Source: Panacagrimonas sp963975245
Lineage (GTDB): Bacteria; Pseudomonadota; Gammaproteobacteria; Nevskiales; Nevskiaceae
Reading direction: 5' to 3'
Length of the DNA: 64,000 bases
Assembly (NCBI GenBank): GCA_963975245.1
Contig: CAXBFJ010000005.1
Span: 260,162-324,161, forward strand
Shown here in pieces: positions 25,223 to 34,351 of this stretch. Made by a program: the position numbers and the translations under genes. Position 1 is the stretch's first letter; each line of letters starts with the position of its first letter. The notes under the pieces were generated by a model, which made no database searches, was not told where the DNA came from, and saw nothing but the letters and a program-made list of their open reading frames with translations.

Positions 25223-25843
25223 ATGCGCGCATCAATTCTAACAGTGGCATCGCCCACAAGTTCCCTGAAGCGCTGGTCCGGGCCCGTCCTGATCATGGTG
25301 ATGATTCTGCTGCTTGCGCTGCTGGGGGAGGGCGCAAGGGTTCAGCTTTCCTTTGAACGCACCGGACTTGAATCCGGACAATTGTGGCGACTGCTGACGG
25401 CTCATCTCGTACACCTGGGTCATTATCACGCGCTGCTCAACATGTTCGGTCTGCTGGCTTTGTTGGTGCTGTGCCCACAAGCCCTGAGCTTCTTCGAATG
25501 GATGCGCCGAATCCTGCTGCTGTCACTCACGACGTCCGCCGCGCTTTATTTCCTGAGCCCGCAAATCACCAGCTACGTTGGTTTTTCCGGCGTCATTCAC
25601 GGTCTTTTCCTGCTGGGGCTGGTGCCCATGGTGCGCTCGCGCGACCTCATTGCCTGCGCCTGCCTGCTCTACTTGCTGGGAAAGATTGCATGGGAGAGCT
25701 ACGCCGGCGCGCCTTTGTCTGACGAACTGGCGATTGGGGGGCGCGTAGTGACTCAATCGCACTTGTTCGGCACACTCGCGGGCCTCATTTATGGCCTGAT
25801 CTTCGGGTCATTCAGAAAAGAACAAGGAGTGTCCGAATCGTGA
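25223..25843 (+). CDS. rrtA: Rhombosortase, GlyGly-CTERM-processing rhomboid protease
   Basis: ATG 25223 gives 206 residues. Six hydrophobic segments, the HLGHYHALLNMFGLL helix, the serine site SYVGFSGVIHGLF and the His-containing SHLFGTLAGLIYG mark a rhomboid intramembrane protease. The small size and the KIAWESYAGAP segment fit the rhombosortase subfamily, which trims proteins with a GlyGly-CTERM tail. Such proteins are known to leave the cell by type II secretion, and the gspG operon starts 30 bases away on the other strand. The gene ends in GTGA overlap with fabD. A longer in-frame start exists upstream but runs over gspG. Confidence 0.85.
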   Translation: MRASILTVASPTSSLKRWSGPVLIMVMILLLALLGEGARVQLSFERTGLESGQLWRLLTAHLVHLGHYHALLNMFGLLALLVLCPQALSFFEWMRRILLLSLTTSAALYFLSPQITSYVGFSGVIHGLFLLGLVPMVRSRDLIACACLLYLLGKIAWESYAGAPLSDELAIGGRVVTQSHLFGTLAGLIYGLIFGSFRKEQGVSES

Positions 25844-26763
25844 AGTACGCGTTGTTGTTTCCCGGTCAGGGGTCGCAGTCAGTTGGCATGCTGTCAGGCC
25901 TTGAAGCGCCGATCATCCATCAGACATTCACTGAAGCATCCGAAATTCTGGGATGGGACCTGCGGGATTTAATTGAAAACGGTCCGGCAGAAGAGCTCAA
26001 CCGAACCGAGAAGACGCAACCGGCTCTGCTGGCAGCCGGTATTGCAGTCTGGCGTATGTGGGAAGCCCAAGCCCAGACCGCGCCTGCGGCGCTCGCCGGG
26101 CACAGTCTTGGCGAATATTCCGCACTGGTCGCTGCGGGCAGCCTGCAGTTTTCCGACGCGCTGAAGTTGGTGGAATTGCGTGGCCAGTTGATGCAGGAAG
26201 CCGTGCCCGCTGGAACGGGCGGCATGACGGCGGTGGTTGGTATGGAGGACGAGGCCGTTGCCAGCCTGTGCGCCCAGTGCACGAGTGGAGTTCTGGAGCC
26301 AGCCAACTTCAATGCGCCTGGCCAGGTGGTGGTCGCCGGTGAAATTGCGGCGCTGGATTGGCTGGATGCCAACGGCAAGCAAAGCGGCGCACGCATGGTG
26401 AAACGGTTGGCCATGTCCGTGCCGTCACATTGCAGCCTGATGCGCGGCGCAGCCGAGAAACTTTCACAAGCCCTGGCAGACATTGAAGTGAAGGCGCCAA
26501 CCATTCCGGTGCTGCACAACCTGGATGCGTCGCCAAGACAAACGCCCGATGGCATTCGCAGTGCACTCGCCTCACAGCTGTTCAGCCCCGTGCGCTGGAC
26601 ACAGACCGTGCAGGCTCTGAAGTCAGGCGGCATGAATCACATGTTCGAATGCGGCCCCGGAAAGGTGCTGTCCGGGCTGAACAAGCGTATCGACAAGGAC
26701 ATTCAATCCGCGGCGCTGGAAGACAGCGCGGGTCTGGAAGCAGCACGGCAAAATTTGGCCTGA
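25840..26763 (+). CDS. fabD: Malonyl-CoA:ACP transacylase
   Basis: The 307-residue FabD has LLFPGQGSQSVGM at the N terminus, the nucleophile in GHSLGEYSALVAAG, and SVPSHCSLM containing the active-site His. It loads malonyl groups on ACP for fatty acid synthesis. The GTG start overlaps the TGA of the rhombosortase gene. It leads the fab series fabD-fabG-acpP-fabF. Confidence 0.97.
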   Translation: MKYALLFPGQGSQSVGMLSGLEAPIIHQTFTEASEILGWDLRDLIENGPAEELNRTEKTQPALLAAGIAVWRMWEAQAQTAPAALAGHSLGEYSALVAAGSLQFSDALKLVELRGQLMQEAVPAGTGGMTAVVGMEDEAVASLCAQCTSGVLEPANFNAPGQVVVAGEIAALDWLDANGKQSGARMVKRLAMSVPSHCSLMRGAAEKLSQALADIEVKAPTIPVLHNLDASPRQTPDGIRSALASQLFSPVRWTQTVQALKSGGMNHMFECGPGKVLSGLNKRIDKDIQSAALEDSAGLEAARQNLA

Positions 26764-26812
26764 ACGACCGGTTCGGACGCAATCTCAGTAATTAATCAGG
26801 AACAACGATCAG

Positions 26813-27550
26813 ATGAAATTTGAAGGTGAAGTAGCGCTCGTGACCGGCGCCAGCCGCGGCATCGGCCGCGCCATTACAGAAACACTCGCAAGTCACGGTG
26901 CCAAGGTTATTGGAACCGCAACCTCGGATTCAGGCCGCGAGGCGATAGCGAGCTGGCTGGAACCCATGGGCGGACAGGCGAGGGTGCTCAACGTCACCGA
27001 CGCCAGCGCCTGCGAAAATTTGATCGCGGAGATCGGCAAGGAGGAAGGGCCGGTTTCCATCCTCGTGAACAATGCAGGGGTCACACGCGACACCTTGCTC
27101 ATGCGCATGAAGGACGAAGATTGGGACACCGTCATCCAGACCGACCTCACCTCAGTCTTCCGCCTTTCACGTCTGGTCATGCGAGGCATGATGAAAGCGC
27201 GAAAGGGTCGCATTATCTCCATTGGCTCTGTGGTTGGCGCCATCGGCAATCCAGGCCAGGCCAATTATTGCGCTGCCAAGGCGGGGCTGGTGGGCTTCTC
27301 CAAATCGCTGGCGAGAGAGGTGGGTTCACGCGGCATTACCGTCAATGTAGTTGCCCCAGGCTTCATTGATACCGACATGACGCGCGAACTCGGCGAACAG
27401 GCCCGCGAGTCACTGTTGCAGCAAATTCCTGCGGCGCGACTGGGGTCGCCAGCGGATATTGCCAATGCAGTGGGATTTCTGGCCTCTGCAGAGGCCTCAT
27501 ATATCAATGGCGAAACCCTTCACGTCAACGGTGGCATGCATATGGCATAA
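26813..27550 (+). CDS. fabG: 3-oxoacyl-ACP reductase
   Basis: The 245-residue short-chain dehydrogenase has GASRGIGRAI (NADPH site), NNAGVTRD and the Ser plus YCAAKAG (Tyr-x3-Lys) catalytic set. It ends SYINGETLHVNGGMHM, the FabG C terminus. It reduces beta-ketoacyl-ACP in the elongation cycle. It lies between fabD and acpP, with AGGA before the ATG. Confidence 0.97.
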   Translation: MKFEGEVALVTGASRGIGRAITETLASHGAKVIGTATSDSGREAIASWLEPMGGQARVLNVTDASACENLIAEIGKEEGPVSILVNNAGVTRDTLLMRMKDEDWDTVIQTDLTSVFRLSRLVMRGMMKARKGRIISIGSVVGAIGNPGQANYCAAKAGLVGFSKSLAREVGSRGITVNVVAPGFIDTDMTRELGEQARESLLQQIPAARLGSPADIANAVGFLASAEASYINGETLHVNGGMHMA

Positions 27551-27653
27551 CAAGCAAAATACGCGTAGAAATACAAGTCGTTTTTTTGCTGGCCTTGCCA
27601 TGGGCTCGCCATTACAATGCCGCGGCCTTAGCTAACCCCCAGGGGAGTTTTGA

Positions 27654-27896
27654 ATGAGCAGTCTTGACGAAAAAGTAAAGAAAATTATTGCCGAGCAGCT
27701 TTCGGTTGCCGAAGATCAGATCAGCCCGAACGCCTCGTTCGTTGAGGATCTGGGTGCCGATTCGCTGGATACCGTTGAACTGGTAATGGCGCTCGAAGAA
27801 GAATTCGAGATCGACATTCCGGATGAGGAAGCCGAGAAAATCGTGACTTTCCAGGATGTACTGAACTACATCAAGACGCACACCAACCAGGCCTGA
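27654..27896 (+). CDS. acpP: Acyl carrier protein AcpP
   Basis: The 80-residue ACP has the phosphopantetheine Ser in EDLGADSLDTVELVMALEEE, almost the textbook sequence. GGGGAG before ATG 27654 is a strong ribosome site. The 103-base gap to fabG contains a T-run and TACAAT at 27613-27618, a possible -10, but no well-spaced -35 was found, so an own promoter is only suspected. The stop codon TGA lies in the loop of an intrinsic terminator. Confidence 0.98.
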   Translation: MSSLDEKVKKIIAEQLSVAEDQISPNASFVEDLGADSLDTVELVMALEEEFEIDIPDEEAEKIVTFQDVLNYIKTHTNQA

Positions 27897-27910
27897 TAGG
27901 CCTGGTTTTT
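27885..27910 (+). terminator. Intrinsic terminator built around the acpP stop codon
   Basis: AACCAGGCC and GGCCTGGTT form a 9-base-pair stem around TGATA, followed by a run of five T from 27906. The loop contains the acpP stop TGA. It should end most transcripts after acpP and lower fabF expression relative to acpP, in line with the high ACP demand. Confidence 0.85.
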
Positions 27911-27928
27911 ATTGGCAGGCCTTAACGC

Positions 27929-29173
27929 ATGAGCAATCGTCGCGTCGTGGTTACTGGCCTGGGGATTGTTTCTCCGGTCGGCTCCAGTGTCGATCTCGCG
28001 TGGTCCAATATCCTGGCTGGGAAGTCAGGCATTGGCCCGCTTGATCTATACGACATTTCCAATTTTTCGACCCGTTTCGCGGGAATGGTGTCCAAGGACT
28101 TCGTTCCCGAAGACGCGCTCGGGTCCAAAGAACTCCGCAAGACGGATCGCTTCATCCATTACGGTGTGGCGGCCAGCAAGCAGGCGTTCAAGGATTCCGG
28201 TCTGGAAATCACCGAGGCTAATCGCGAGCGCGTGGCATGCGTCGTTGGCTCTGGAATCGGCGGCATCGGAAAGATCGAAGATGAAGTCGGCGCATTGCAT
28301 CGCGGCGGACAGAAACGCGTATCCCCGTTTCTGATTCCGGGCTCGATCATCAATATGGTGGCGGGCTACGTTTCTATCGAATTGGGTCTTGCCGGTCCGA
28401 GCTTTTCGCCGGTGAGTGCCTGCACCACCGCTGCTCACAGCATTGCGATGGGGGCCCGCATGATCCAGGCCGGCGACTGTGATGCAGCGCTGGCAGGTGG
28501 AGCAGAAGCGGGTTCTGCGCCTGCAGGCATGGCAGGTTTCTGTCAGGCACGCGCGCTTTCCACTCGTAATGATGACCCTCAGGCTGCCAGTCGGCCGTGG
28601 GACAAGGATCGCGATGGCTTCGTCCTGGGTGACGGCGCCGGTGTTCTGATGTTGGAAGAATACGAACAGGCCAAGGCCCGTGGCGCAGTAATCTACGCCG
28701 AGCTGGTGGGAATTGGCATGTCCAGCGACGCTTATCACATCACCTTGCCGCCAAGCGATGGCAACGGCGCATGCCGAGCCATGCTCAATGCACTCAAGGA
28801 TGGCGGCATCAATCCTGAGTCCATCGACTACATCAATGCGCATGGCACCTCGACCTTGGCAGGGGACGTGGCCGAGACCGTGGCGGTCAAGGGTGCGTTT
28901 GGTGACCACGCGCTGAAAGTGCCCGTGAGTTCAACCAAATCCATGACAGGCCACCTTCTGGGTGCTGCAGGCGGGGTAGAAGCCATCTTCTGCTGTCTCG
29001 CATTGCGTGATCAGGTCATTCCGCCAACCATCAACCTGGATAATCCGGGCGAAGGTTGCGATCTGGATTACGTTCCGCATACAGCGCGCCAGGCCAAGCT
29101 GGATGTCGTTCTGTCGAACTCCTTCGGCTTTGGCGGGACCAACGGAAGCCTCGCATTTTCAAAGTTAAAGTGA
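27929..29173 (+). CDS. fabF: 3-oxoacyl-ACP synthase II
   Basis: The 414-residue KAS II starts MSNRRVVVTGLGIVSPVGSS. The catalytic triad is visible as Cys in VSACTTAAHS, His in NAHGTSTLAGD and His in SMTGHLLGAAGG, with the FGFGGTNGSL end. It condenses acyl groups with malonyl-ACP. It begins 32 bases after acpP, behind the terminator. Confidence 0.97.
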   Translation: MSNRRVVVTGLGIVSPVGSSVDLAWSNILAGKSGIGPLDLYDISNFSTRFAGMVSKDFVPEDALGSKELRKTDRFIHYGVAASKQAFKDSGLEITEANRERVACVVGSGIGGIGKIEDEVGALHRGGQKRVSPFLIPGSIINMVAGYVSIELGLAGPSFSPVSACTTAAHSIAMGARMIQAGDCDAALAGGAEAGSAPAGMAGFCQARALSTRNDDPQAASRPWDKDRDGFVLGDGAGVLMLEEYEQAKARGAVIYAELVGIGMSSDAYHITLPPSDGNGACRAMLNALKDGGINPESIDYINAHGTSTLAGDVAETVAVKGAFGDHALKVPVSSTKSMTGHLLGAAGGVEAIFCCLALRDQVIPPTINLDNPGEGCDLDYVPHTARQAKLDVVLSNSFGFGGTNGSLAFSKLK

Positions 29174-29186
29174 TTTCTCATGGCGC

Positions 29187-30503
29187 ATGAACTATCGCGC
29201 CGAAGTATCGGAATCATTTGATCTTTTAGAGGTTCACCGGAAAGATCCGGAGTGCTTTCCATTCCTGTTGGAAAGTGTCGCCGCGCACCCTCAATCTGGT
29301 CGCTACGACATTCTTTTCGGCTTTCCCGAGGAACCCATCACGGGTCAGGACGGACCCGCACGGCTAGCCGACGCCTTTGCACGACTTCCACCAACAGCGC
29401 CTCAAAATGGCTGGCCGTACCTAGGTGGTTGGTTCTTGCTGCTGGGCTATGAGTTTGCGCAGCAATTGGAGCCGAGGCTCAAACTCCCGCCGTCGCCTTT
29501 TCGTCTGCCGGACTTCATGGCAATTCGCTGCACCGGAGGCATCATCCGGGACCGCGAGACGGGCCGGACCTTGCTGTTCTCGGAGACAGATTCCTCATCT
29601 ATAAACTACATGAAGCAGGTTGTTCAGGATATTGATAATGCTCATTATTATGAAAATTATTCTGGTTGCGCCCTGACCGAAACCTTGTTTGAGGACGATC
29701 CAGCCGAATACCTGTCGAGTCTGGAGAAAATCCAGGAATATCTTCGTGCCGGCGATACTTTTCAGGTCAATCTGTCGCGTCAATGGAAAGCCAGGCTGGC
29801 GGACAGTGCCGATTACCTGCAGATCTATTCACGCCTGCGGCAGTCCAACCCGGCCCCATTCGCCGGGCTGGCGCACTACGATCAGGTATCGGTGCTCAGT
29901 TCATCTCCGGAACGTCTGGTGCAGGTCGCAGGCGGCCAAGTACAGACACGGCCTATTGCAGGGACGCGACCTCGCGGAGCAGGTGCGAACGATGCGGCGC
30001 TGCAGGCGCAGCTGATCGGAAGCCTCAAGGAACGCGCCGAGCACGTGATGCTGATTGATCTGGAGCGAAACGATCTGGGCAGAATCTGCCAGCCAGGAAG
30101 CATTGAGGTGAGCGAACTCATGGCACTGGAGAGCTACGCGCACGTTCATCATATTGTTTCCAATGTTCGTGGACGCCTTCGCGAAGGACTGCAGCCAACC
30201 GACGTACTCAGCGCGGTATTTCCCGGAGGCACCATCACCGGCTGCCCGAAAGTCCGTTCCATGCAGATCATTGCCGAACTCGAGGGTGTTGGGCGCGGCC
30301 CGTACACCGGCAGCATGGGATATCTGTCCAGGTGCGGAACACTGGACACCAACATCCTGATCCGAACCCTGGTGATTCAGGATCGAGAACTAAGCTTCCG
30401 GGCCGGTGCCGGCATCGTCGCCGACTCCCACGGACTCGCAGAACTGGAGGAGACGCGCGTCAAGGCGCGAGGCATGCTCCTAGCACTACAGGATTCACCC
30501 TGA
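29187..30503 (+). CDS. pabB: Aminodeoxychorismate synthase component I
   Basis: The 438-residue chorismate-binding enzyme has RAGDTFQVNLSRQ, RPIAGTRPRG, LIDLERNDLGR, FPGGTITGCPKVRSM and SFRAGAGIVADS, the standard series of PabB/TrpE blocks. PIAGT favours PabB over TrpE. It makes 4-amino-4-deoxychorismate for p-aminobenzoate and folate. pabC follows directly, which supports the call. The annotated start lies 14 bases after fabF. Confidence 0.94.
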   Translation: MNYRAEVSESFDLLEVHRKDPECFPFLLESVAAHPQSGRYDILFGFPEEPITGQDGPARLADAFARLPPTAPQNGWPYLGGWFLLLGYEFAQQLEPRLKLPPSPFRLPDFMAIRCTGGIIRDRETGRTLLFSETDSSSINYMKQVVQDIDNAHYYENYSGCALTETLFEDDPAEYLSSLEKIQEYLRAGDTFQVNLSRQWKARLADSADYLQIYSRLRQSNPAPFAGLAHYDQVSVLSSSPERLVQVAGGQVQTRPIAGTRPRGAGANDAALQAQLIGSLKERAEHVMLIDLERNDLGRICQPGSIEVSELMALESYAHVHHIVSNVRGRLREGLQPTDVLSAVFPGGTITGCPKVRSMQIIAELEGVGRGPYTGSMGYLSRCGTLDTNILIRTLVIQDRELSFRAGAGIVADSHGLAELEETRVKARGMLLALQDSP

Positions 30504-30506
30504 TTC

Positions 30507-31334
30507 ATGGCTACTGAAAAACATCCAGACGAGATGAGTGACCGAGCCGATCCGGAATGGCCGCGCCGCGCTGCCTTCTACGGAGACGGGGTTTTTCGAA
30601 CCATGCTGGTGCTTGCAGGAGAGGTGGTGGATCGCGACCGGCAGCTAGCCAAACTGGTGTCCGATGCTTCTCGGATTCAGTTGGAAACTCCGGATATGGC
30701 CTTGCTGGAAAAAAATCTCGACGCCTCGGTGTTGACCAAACAAGCCGGTGTTGTCCGAGCGATGTTGTACCGAGAGGATCAGGGCCGTGGATACGCGCCC
30801 GCTAGCAAGCGGCCGCTTCATCATCTGCAGTTTTCGGCCTTGCCCGAATATCCGGAATCGCACTGGACGAGTGGCGTGAACCTTGGATGGAGTGATGTAC
30901 TGCTGGGGATTCAACCGCTGCTTGCAGGCATCAAGCACCTGAACCGGCTCGAGCAGGTTCTGGCCAGCGACCGGCAGGACACTTCGCTGCACGAAATGCT
31001 GATGTGCGATGCGCAGGGCCGGGTCGTCGGCGGCATCAAGACCAATATCTTTTTTCAGATCGACGGTGTCCTGGTCACGCCGGATTTGTCGCTCTCCGGT
31101 GTCGCGGGCGTAATGCGTGACAAAATAATAGAGACCTGCGGACGACATGGGCCCGGCTGCGAGATCGGTTTGGTGTCGCCTGACGAAGTGCGACATGCAG
31201 AGGAATGTTTCGTGACTAACAGCTTGATTGGAATATGGCCCGTTCGACGAATCGGCCGAATGGAATTCCCTGCGCCAGGACCTGTCACGCGCCAGCTCAT
31301 GCAGTGGCTCGATCACCCATGGAAGGGCCAATGA
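30507..31334 (+). CDS. pabC: Aminodeoxychorismate lyase
   Basis: The 275-residue fold-type IV PLP enzyme has the PLP Lys in AGIKHLNRLEQVLA, DGVFRTMLVL at the start and RVVGGIKTNIFF/AEECFVTNSLIGIWPV. It converts aminodeoxychorismate to p-aminobenzoate and pyruvate. It lies between pabB and mltG, the usual gammaproteobacterial place, and overlaps mltG by four bases. Confidence 0.94.
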   Translation: MATEKHPDEMSDRADPEWPRRAAFYGDGVFRTMLVLAGEVVDRDRQLAKLVSDASRIQLETPDMALLEKNLDASVLTKQAGVVRAMLYREDQGRGYAPASKRPLHHLQFSALPEYPESHWTSGVNLGWSDVLLGIQPLLAGIKHLNRLEQVLASDRQDTSLHEMLMCDAQGRVVGGIKTNIFFQIDGVLVTPDLSLSGVAGVMRDKIIETCGRHGPGCEIGLVSPDEVRHAEECFVTNSLIGIWPVRRIGRMEFPAPGPVTRQLMQWLDHPWKGQ

Positions 31335-32347
31335 AGCGACACCTCATCAAATTGTTTCTGACCGCACTTGTACTGGCATTGATTGCAGGTGCATTGGCCT
31401 ACGATGCCTATAGTCAACTGACCAAACCATTGCAGGTTCTGGAACAACAGAACATTGAGCTTCAATCTGGCAGTCGCATGCGCGACGCGGTTTCGGCTCT
31501 GCGCCGCGAATCCATCTTCACACACCCCCGGCAAGGCTTTTATCTGGAGATATGGGCGCGCTTGTCAGGCGATGCCGCGAAGATCAAGGCGGGCGAATAT
31601 CGCCTTGATCCCGGCCTGTCGAGTCTGGAGTTCCTGCAGCTGATGGTCGACGGCAAGACGGTGTTGCATGAAGTCCAGTTCGTGGAAGGCCTGCGCTTTG
31701 ATCAGGCCATGAAGATCGTGGCGGCGAACTCGGAGCTGGTCCACACCCTGCCAGATCTGCGAAGCGAAACCGTGATGGCGGCCATCAACCAATCGGACCT
31801 TCACCCAGAGGGGCGCTTCTTTCCAGACACCTATCGATTCTCAAAGGGCACCACCGATGTCCAATTGCTCAAGCAGGCATTTGACGCAATGGCAAAAGTG
31901 CTGGCTGAAGAATGGGATGCCAAGGCAACCGGACTGCCGTATTCGCAACCCGCAGATGCATTGATCATGGCCAGCATTGTCGAAAAGGAAACGGGCCTTG
32001 CCAGTGAGCGCGAGCAGATTGCCGGCGTTTTTGTACGCCGCCTGGTCATGGGCATGCGCCTGCAGACTGACCCGACGGTGATCTATGGCATTGGCGAGAG
32101 TTTTGACGGCAACCTGCGCAAGCGTGATCTGCTCGCAGACGGTCCCTACAACACCTATCAGCGCACAGGCCTTCCGCCATCACCCATCTGCTTGCCGGGG
32201 CGCGCCGCAATTCGCGCGGCCTTGCATCCTGCCGATGGAAAAGAATTGTTCTTTGTTTCACGGGGAGACGGCTCTCACAAATTCTCGGCAACGCTTGCCG
32301 AACACGAAGCAGCGGTACGCAAGTACCAGTTGCGTCGGGGCAAGTGA
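31331..32347 (+). CDS. mltG: Endolytic murein transglycosylase
   Basis: ATG 31331 gives 338 residues with an N-terminal membrane anchor (LIKLFLTALVLALIAGALAY). The YceG/MltG core includes ALIMASIVEKETG with the catalytic Glu, RLVMGMRLQTDPTVIYG and YNTYQRTGLPPSPICLPG. It cleaves nascent glycan strands near the membrane. ATGA overlaps with pabC and GTGA with tmk show tight co-translation. Confidence 0.95.
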   Translation: MKRHLIKLFLTALVLALIAGALAYDAYSQLTKPLQVLEQQNIELQSGSRMRDAVSALRRESIFTHPRQGFYLEIWARLSGDAAKIKAGEYRLDPGLSSLEFLQLMVDGKTVLHEVQFVEGLRFDQAMKIVAANSELVHTLPDLRSETVMAAINQSDLHPEGRFFPDTYRFSKGTTDVQLLKQAFDAMAKVLAEEWDAKATGLPYSQPADALIMASIVEKETGLASEREQIAGVFVRRLVMGMRLQTDPTVIYGIGESFDGNLRKRDLLADGPYNTYQRTGLPPSPICLPGRAAIRAALHPADGKELFFVSRGDGSHKFSATLAEHEAAVRKYQLRRGK

Positions 32348-32985
32348 GCGACATGCCCAGCATGAGGCAAGGGCGCCTAATCACGCTTGAAGGAGGTGAG
32401 GGCGCTGGAAAGTCTTCGCACGTCGGACTCGTCGTCAAATGGCTGGAAGCGCGGGGACGGGAAGTTGTTCGCACCCGTGAACCCGGTGGTTCGCCGCTGG
32501 CCGAGGCCATTCGCCAGATCGTGCTGGCAGACTGGAGCGAGGGCATTGATGCGCATACCGAACTGCTGTTGATGTTTGCCGCGCGCTCTGCGCATCTGGC
32601 CAATACCATCCGGCCTGCACTGGCCGCCGGCCATGATGTGGTCTGTGACCGTTTCATTGATGCCAGTTGGGCGTATCAGGGGGCGGGACGCGGCATTGAA
32701 GATCAACACCTGCAAGCGCTTCAGACGCTGGTCTTGGGAGACCTGCAGCCCGTGCTCACTCTGGTCTTTGATGTTGAACCTGCCATTGGCCTGCAGCGGG
32801 CGCGTAGCCGCGGAGAAACCAATCGTTTTGAATCTGAGCGCAGCGTTTTCATGGAGCGAGTGCGCCAGGCCTACTTGCAACGTGCAAATCAGTCGCCAGA
32901 TCGCTGCGAAATCATCAATGCCTCCAAGGGTCTTGAAGACGTTCAACTGCAGGTATTGCATGCACTTGAAGAGCGTTTGGCATGA
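32344..32985 (+). CDS. tmk: Thymidylate kinase
   Basis: The 213-residue kinase has the P-loop LEGGEGAGKSSH, the DRF motif in VVCDRFIDASWAYQGAGRG and RTREPGGSPLAE. It phosphorylates dTMP to dTDP. GTG at 32344 overlaps the mltG stop; in-frame ATG codons at 32353 and 32362 are alternatives. It overlaps holB by four bases. Confidence 0.96.
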   Translation: MSDMPSMRQGRLITLEGGEGAGKSSHVGLVVKWLEARGREVVRTREPGGSPLAEAIRQIVLADWSEGIDAHTELLLMFAARSAHLANTIRPALAAGHDVVCDRFIDASWAYQGAGRGIEDQHLQALQTLVLGDLQPVLTLVFDVEPAIGLQRARSRGETNRFESERSVFMERVRQAYLQRANQSPDRCEIINASKGLEDVQLQVLHALEERLA

Positions 32986-33983
32986 ACCCGGCTTTCAGCG
33001 TGCTTCCCTGGCAGGATGAACTCTGGTCACAGTTTTCAGATTCGCTGGCGAAGGGCCGTCTTGGGCATGCGCAATTGCTCTCGGGCCCACAAGGCGTAGG
33101 CAAGCGCCAGTTTGCACGCCGCATGGCGGCAAGCCTGCTATGCGAACAGCGCCAGCCCAGCGGTGACGCCTGCGGTCAGTGCCGGGGCTGTCAGCAGTAC
33201 GCGGCATCCAGCCATCCCAACCTGTTTTGGCTGCAGCGAGAACTCAACGACAAGGGCGACAAGGAAAAGCGCGACATCTCGATGGATCAATTGCGCGAGA
33301 TGATGGAGAAGCTATCCTTGTCTGGCCATTATGGGCAGGCCAAGGCGGTGGTCGTGGATCCGGTTGATGCGCTGAATATCAGCGGCGCCAATGCGGTGCT
33401 CAAAACGGTGGAAGAACCACCTCCCAACACCTTTATCATTCTCCTTTCCGAGCGCCCCATGGCTTTGGTGGCAACCCTGAGAAGCCGGTGCCAGCGAATC
33501 AACTTCTCCGTGCCGGATGCTGACCTTGCGACTGCCTGGCTCAAGGCAGAAGCTCCCGACATCAACCCCCAAGCCAGTCTGATGGTCGCGGGCGGCGCGC
33601 CTCTCTTGGCCCTGGAGAATCATCGTTCCGGTGCGGGGCAACAGATTGAGGCATGGCAAAGCCAGCTGTTATCGGTTGCCGAGCGAAGAACGGAGCCACT
33701 GGCGGCGGCTGCAGCGGTTGGCAAGGATGACGTGAGCCATTGGTTGCGCCAATTTGCCTCGGTTCTTCATTTGCTGATGCGGGCCCGCGCGGGGAATGCA
33801 ATTAATTCCAGCATCAACCGATTGGCTCTGCGCCTGGACCAGGCCCACATTGAACGACTCCTGGCAGAAGTCACCGATAGCCAGCGTCGCCTGCAGTCCA
33901 ACGCCAATCCCCAAATGCTGGTCGAATCACTTATGATTTCCTGGTGGCACCGTTCGGCGCCCAACAGACAGCAAGGAAGATGA
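32982..33983 (+). CDS. holB: DNA polymerase III subunit delta'
   Basis: The 333-residue clamp-loader subunit has GPQGVGKRQFARRMAAS (P-loop-like), the zinc-module cysteines in CGQCRGCQQYAASSHPN, and AVLKTVEEPPPNTFIILLSE. It opens and loads the beta clamp with the tau/gamma and delta subunits. Its place between tmk and pilZ is conserved in Pseudomonas and Xanthomonas. Confidence 0.94.
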   Translation: MNPAFSVLPWQDELWSQFSDSLAKGRLGHAQLLSGPQGVGKRQFARRMAASLLCEQRQPSGDACGQCRGCQQYAASSHPNLFWLQRELNDKGDKEKRDISMDQLREMMEKLSLSGHYGQAKAVVVDPVDALNISGANAVLKTVEEPPPNTFIILLSERPMALVATLRSRCQRINFSVPDADLATAWLKAEAPDINPQASLMVAGGAPLLALENHRSGAGQQIEAWQSQLLSVAERRTEPLAAAAAVGKDDVSHWLRQFASVLHLLMRARAGNAINSSINRLALRLDQAHIERLLAEVTDSQRRLQSNANPQMLVESLMISWWHRSAPNRQQGR

Positions 33984-33987
33984 CGCG

Positions 33988-34350
33988 ATGAGCAGCACGC
34001 CGCGTCCCGGCGGCAGTCAGCCGGGCATTTTGACGCTCAACATCAAGGACAAAAGTGCCTTGTTTGCCGCTTACATGCCCTTTATCAAGAACGGGGGCTT
34101 GTTCATTCCTACAAGCAAGGAATACCGCCTGGCGGACGAGGTCTTCATCCTGCTCACCCTGATGGACAGTTCAGAGCGTTTGCCGGTGGCTGGGAAGGTT
34201 GTCTGGGTTACCCCGCGAGCCGCTCAGGGAAAGAGAGTGCAGGGGATTGGTGTGCAGTTCAGTTTGCAGGACGGCGGTCAAACCCAGCAGAAGATTGAAT
34301 CCCAACTCGCGGGAACAGCCGGAATAGAGCGCGCAACCCAGACCATGTGA
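33988..34350 (+). CDS. pilZ: PilZ, type IV pilus PilZ-domain protein
   Basis: The 120-residue single-domain protein has ILTLNIKDKSALFAAYMPF, KNGGLFIPT and GKVVWVTPRAA then GIGVQF. These match the original PilZ encoded next to holB in Pseudomonas and Xanthomonas. The c-di-GMP signature (RxxxR and D/NxSxxG) is absent, as in that subgroup, so it should act through protein partners (PilB/FimX in Xanthomonas). It is 4 bases after holB. Confidence 0.92.
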   Translation: MSSTPRPGGSQPGILTLNIKDKSALFAAYMPFIKNGGLFIPTSKEYRLADEVFILLTLMDSSERLPVAGKVVWVTPRAAQGKRVQGIGVQFSLQDGGQTQQKIESQLAGTAGIERATQTM

Positions 34351-34351
34351 G

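Noticed and set aside
27595..27618. TTGCCA and TACAAT as a promoter for acpP
   Set aside because: The spacer is only 12 bases, too short for a normal sigma-70 promoter; kept only as a remark in the acpP entry.
28046..28909. 287-residue minus-strand open frame
   Set aside because: Antisense to fabF, which has a full catalytic triad.
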